A model generated the notes under the pieces. That model saw only the letters and a program-made list of their open reading frames with translations, was not told the DNA's origin and did not search any database. A stretch of DNA of 64,000 bases from Streptomyces sp. Mut1 (GTDB taxonomy: Bacteria > Actinomycetota > Actinomycetes > Streptomycetales > Streptomycetaceae), in contig NZ_CP120997.1 in NCBI RefSeq assembly GCF_030719295.1, forward strand, positions 4,034,501 through 4,098,500, written 5' to 3'. This document shows positions 60,996 to 64,000 of this stretch, piece after piece. Both the position numbers and the translations under genes were made by a program. Every line of letters starts with the position of its first letter. Positions within the stretch are counted from its first letter, which is position 1.

Positions 60996-63295
60996 CCAGC
61001 ACCCGTGAAGCGCTGCGCGAGCACGACTGGGCCGACTTCCGGCCCACCCGGCGCCTCGGCGACAGCGAGTGGTACATGTGGGGCGTCGGACTGCTGCGCA
61101 GCGCGGGCTTCCCCGCCTCGGGGCTCGACCTGCTCGGCGGGCCGGCGGCCGCCGCCGCGGCCGACCGGGGGGACGCGGACGCCTTCACCGCCGCCTACCT
61201 CGCCGACAGCGCGGCCGAAACGCGTCGCCTGGCCGTCCTCGCCGGTGACGAGAAGGTCCGCACGGCCATCGCCTGGCAGAACCGCACCGTCTACCGCGTT
61301 CTCGACGCGCTCGCCGCCGGCACGGGCAAGGAGTCCAAGCGCAAGCAGCGGGAGCGCACCCTGGCCATGTACTGGCTGCGCTACTGCGCCAAGGCCGAGA
61401 CCATCGGATTCTTCGGTCCGGCCGCCTGGATGTCCGTCGGGCGCGCGCCCGGGGGCCTCGCGGTGGACCACGGCGAGCGGCTGGTCGCGCGCAGCCGTAC
61501 GTACTTCGAACGCTGGGCACTGGCCGCGGTCGCGGACTGGATGGTCGCCCAGCCCGGCGCCCGCTGGTGGTTCCCGCCGCTGCCGCGCCCCGACGTCCAC
61601 CTCGACGGCGACCGGCTGCTGCTGCCGGGCGGACGCGTGACGCGGCTGCGCCCGGAGGACCGGCAGGTCCTCCGCCACGCGGATGGGGAGCGCAACGGAG
61701 CGGCGATCACCGAGGCCCTGGTCCGCGAGGACGGCTGGGACGCCGAGGGGGCACGCCCCCGCGTCGAGAAGATCCTGACCCGGCTGCTCAAGCAGCGCGT
61801 GCTGACCTGGGACGCCAACATCCCGGTCGACGTGCGCGCCGAGCGGATCCTGCGCCGGCGGGTCGCCGCCGTCGCCGACCCCGAGCTGTTCGTCCGCTTC
61901 GAGACCGTCCTCACCGGACTCGACCGGCACCGCGAGGCCATCGACGCCGCCACCGGCTCCGACGAACTCGCCGCCCGCCTGGACGAGTTGGACGCCTACT
62001 TCGTGCGGACGACCGGACTCGACGCGTCCCGCGACGAGGGCAAGGCGTACGCCGGACGCACCCTCTGCTACCAGGACGCGGTGCGCGACTGCCGGGTCGA
62101 GGTCGGCACCGGCTTCCTGGACGGGATCGCCCGGCCGCTGGCCCTGGTGGCCGACGCGGCGGACTGGTTCGGCAACCGCCTGGTGGAGCTGGTCGAGGCG
62201 GAGCTGGCCGGGTTCGTCCGGGCCGCCGCGCAGCGGCGCTCCCCCGTCACCCTCGCCGACGTGTGGCCACAGGTGCTCGGCCTGTTCTGGGGCGGCGACG
62301 CCGCCCGGCCGGTGCACACCGCGACGACGGAACTCGCCCGCAAGTGGCGTGAGGTCCTCGACCTCGATCCGGCCGGCACGGAGCCGGTCGCGCTGCGGGT
62401 GGACGACATCGAGCGGCGGGCGCGCGCCGTCTTCGCCACCGGACCCGTCCGCTCGCCCCATCTCGCCCTGCACAGCCCCGACCTCCAGGTGGTCCGGGAG
62501 CCGGACGGGGACCTGACCGTCGTCCTCGGCGAACTGCACGCCTGCCTCGCCACCTGCGACCTGCCGTTCCTCGACTGGACCAGTGACGCCGGCTCCCTGC
62601 GCGACAAGGTGAACACGGCGATCGGCGCGCCCCGTCTGGTGCCGCTGCTCCCGGTCGACTGGAAGCGCAACAGCGGCCGGATGGTGCCCGCGCCCATCGG
62701 CGAGGGCGACCGGCTCATCGGGTTCACCCGGGCGCCGTTCGACGACCGGTCCCGGATCGACCCGGCCGCCGCGACCACCCTGGCCGAGCGGGACGGCGCG
62801 GTCACCGCCACCACGCCCGACGGGCGCGAGTGGAGCATGGCCGAACTGCTCGCCGTCCCGGTGTCGATCATCGCCGCGGACGCCTTCAAGATCGGGCTCG
62901 ACCAGCCGCACGCCCCGCGCGTCAGCCTCGACGGGCTCGTCCTGTTCCGGGAGACCTGGCGGGTGCCGGCCGGGGAGATCCTGCTCGCCGCCAAGCCCGA
63001 CCGGGCGGGCGACTACCTGGCCGTACGGCGCTGGCTGCGCGCGGGCGGGCTGCCCGACCAGGCCTTCGTGAAGTTCCCCCAGGAGACCAAGCCGTCCCTG
63101 GTCGACTTCACCAGCCCCACCCTCGTGCTCTCCTTCGCCAACCTCGTCCGCCGCACCCGGCGCCTCGACGAGGACGCCACCGTGATCCTCAGCGAGCCGC
63201 TGCCGCATCCCCGGGACTCCTGGCTCACGGGGGCCGAGGGCGAGCGCTACGTCAGCGAACTCCGGCTCCAGATCAGCAGAAAGGTACCGGAATGA
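60992..63295 (+). CDS. LanB-like dehydratase N-terminal (glutamylation-domain-sized) protein
   Basis: A 767-residue protein with LanB-type features: YWLRYCAKAETIGFFGPAAW (about 129-148) corresponds to the family's conserved R.....K....FFGP region, and the last third (LRAGGLPDQAFVKFP, then PSLVDFTSPTLVLSFANLV) fits the end of the Lant_dehydr_N domain. Full LanB proteins are about 1000 residues and add a C-terminal elimination domain, which is absent here. So it may only transfer an aminoacyl group from tRNA, like PEARL or split LanB proteins. No precursor peptide gene is seen. GTG start, coupled to the aminotransferase gene. Confidence 0.75.
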   Translation: MTSTREALREHDWADFRPTRRLGDSEWYMWGVGLLRSAGFPASGLDLLGGPAAAAAADRGDADAFTAAYLADSAAETRRLAVLAGDEKVRTAIAWQNRTVYRVLDALAAGTGKESKRKQRERTLAMYWLRYCAKAETIGFFGPAAWMSVGRAPGGLAVDHGERLVARSRTYFERWALAAVADWMVAQPGARWWFPPLPRPDVHLDGDRLLLPGGRVTRLRPEDRQVLRHADGERNGAAITEALVREDGWDAEGARPRVEKILTRLLKQRVLTWDANIPVDVRAERILRRRVAAVADPELFVRFETVLTGLDRHREAIDAATGSDELAARLDELDAYFVRTTGLDASRDEGKAYAGRTLCYQDAVRDCRVEVGTGFLDGIARPLALVADAADWFGNRLVELVEAELAGFVRAAAQRRSPVTLADVWPQVLGLFWGGDAARPVHTATTELARKWREVLDLDPAGTEPVALRVDDIERRARAVFATGPVRSPHLALHSPDLQVVREPDGDLTVVLGELHACLATCDLPFLDWTSDAGSLRDKVNTAIGAPRLVPLLPVDWKRNSGRMVPAPIGEGDRLIGFTRAPFDDRSRIDPAAATTLAERDGAVTATTPDGREWSMAELLAVPVSIIAADAFKIGLDQPHAPRVSLDGLVLFRETWRVPAGEILLAAKPDRAGDYLAVRRWLRAGGLPDQAFVKFPQETKPSLVDFTSPTLVLSFANLVRRTRRLDEDATVILSEPLPHPRDSWLTGAEGERYVSELRLQISRKVPE

Positions 63296-64000
63296 CCGTG
63301 GCCCCCTCCGACGCGACGGCCCGCGCCGCCACCGCGGCCCGTCCTCGCGATCCGGACATCATCGCGACGATCGGCGCCACCCCGCTGGTCGCCCTCGACC
63401 GTCTCTTCCCGCCCGCGCTCTTCCAGGTCTACGGCAAGTGCGAGCGGTTCAACCCGGGCGGCTCCATCAAGGACCGCGCCGCCCGCTCCATGATCGAACA
63501 CGCCCTGTCCACCGGGGTGCTGATGCCGGGCATCTCCACCGTCGTGGAGTCCTCGTCCGGCAACCTGGGCATCGCCCTGGCGCAGCTCTGCAACTTCTAC
63601 CGGCTCGACCTGATCTGCGTCGCCGACCCGCGCACCACCGCCCAGAACACCGCGATCATGCGGGCGTACGGGGCGACGGTCGAGATCGTGGACCGCGACC
63701 CGGAGACCGGCGAGTACCTGCCGTCCCGGATCAGGCGGGTGCGGGAACTCCTGAACACCGTGCCCGACGCCTACTGGCCCAACCAGTACGGCAACGAGTA
63801 CAACGCCCTTGCCCACCAGCACACCATGCGCGAGATCCACGAAGCGCTGTCACAGGCCCCCGACCACCTCTTCCTGGCCGCCGGCACCACCGGCACGCTG
63901 CGCGGCTGCGCCGAGTACATCGCCGCCGAGGACCTGCCCACCCAGGTGGTGGCGGTGGACGCGGTGGGCAGCGTGATCTTCGGCCCGCCCGAGTCCTGGG
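63292..64000 (+). CDS. SbnA-like 2,3-diaminopropionate synthase, partial (cut by window)
   Basis: The first 236 codons of a PLP-dependent cysteine-synthase-fold enzyme. FNPGGSIKDRAAR holds the PLP lysine (Lys60), SSGNLGIALAQL is the substrate loop, and AAGTTGTLRGCAEY binds the PLP phosphate. The sequence resembles SbnA (rather than CysK), which joins O-phosphoserine and glutamate en route to L-2,3-diaminopropionate; an SbnB partner would be expected just beyond the edge. ATG 63292 overlaps the LanB-like stop (ATGA). Confidence 0.8.
   Translation, partial: MTVAPSDATARAATAARPRDPDIIATIGATPLVALDRLFPPALFQVYGKCERFNPGGSIKDRAARSMIEHALSTGVLMPGISTVVESSSGNLGIALAQLCNFYRLDLICVADPRTTAQNTAIMRAYGATVEIVDRDPETGEYLPSRIRRVRELLNTVPDAYWPNQYGNEYNALAHQHTMREIHEALSQAPDHLFLAAGTTGTLRGCAEYIAAEDLPTQVVAVDAVGSVIFGPPESW

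Overview
The window is very GC-rich, with third-position G/C codons, dense operons joined by ATGA/GTGA overlaps, many sigma factors and TetR/MarR/ArsR regulators, and leaderless-looking starts. This is typical of a Streptomyces chromosome. The middle part (about 33.9-42.1 kb: two SigB/F-type sigma genes, Dabb protein, TrmH-like methyltransferase, tRNA-Ser(CGA), tadA, upp) matches, from memory, the gene order around sigN-sigF-upp in Streptomyces coelicolor. The flanks look more accessory.

Layout. 0-3 kb: an AfsR/SARP regulator (cut by the left edge) behind an AfsA-type butyrolactone synthase gene. 3.2-10.8 kb: a GPH-type transporter, a HypE-like protein without the active cysteine tail, an ECF41 sigma factor with an FAD oxidoreductase, DUF2797 and amidohydrolase genes, and a probable toxin-antitoxin pair. 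10.9-15.8 kb: a two-component system, then a cupin/MFS/TetR efflux unit. 15.9-27.1 kb: a lone HMG-CoA reductase, a GT2-GtrA/GT39 glycosyltransferase operon, a secreted EEP-family hydrolase, TetR/amidase, and an MFS/TetR operon with a 40-bp operator. 27.1-33.9 kb: 2-hydroxyacid dehydrogenase/PPOX pair, YceI protein, a MarR/MFS operon whose transporter carries beta-sandwich repeats, and a lipoprotein.

33.9-49.6 kb: the conserved sigma/tRNA-modification block, a KamB-like 16S rRNA methyltransferase, a LytR_C protein, an HhH-GPD protein, a TerD-nuclease-like fusion, a second type of seryl-tRNA synthetase, and a SigE-family sigma factor with a membrane protein. 49.7-55.0 kb: a rearranged segment containing a SulP transporter, a decayed ArsR leader ORF, two intact ArsR genes, an RsbW-like ATPase, YjdM, a TetR pseudogene (10-bp duplication frameshift, missing HTH) and a rhomboid-like protein.

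55.2 kb to the right edge: one tightly coupled operon, probably a specialised-metabolite cluster: ABC exporter, FabD-like acyltransferase, AMP ligase, free ACP, aminotransferase, a short LanB-like protein the size of only the tRNA-dependent glutamylation domain, and an SbnA-like 2,3-diaminopropionate synthase (cut by the edge). No precursor peptide is visible, so this mix of carrier-protein and aminoacyl-tRNA chemistry around a diaminopropionate unit is the best candidate for a new system. All homology calls are by eye from sequence motifs; no search was run.
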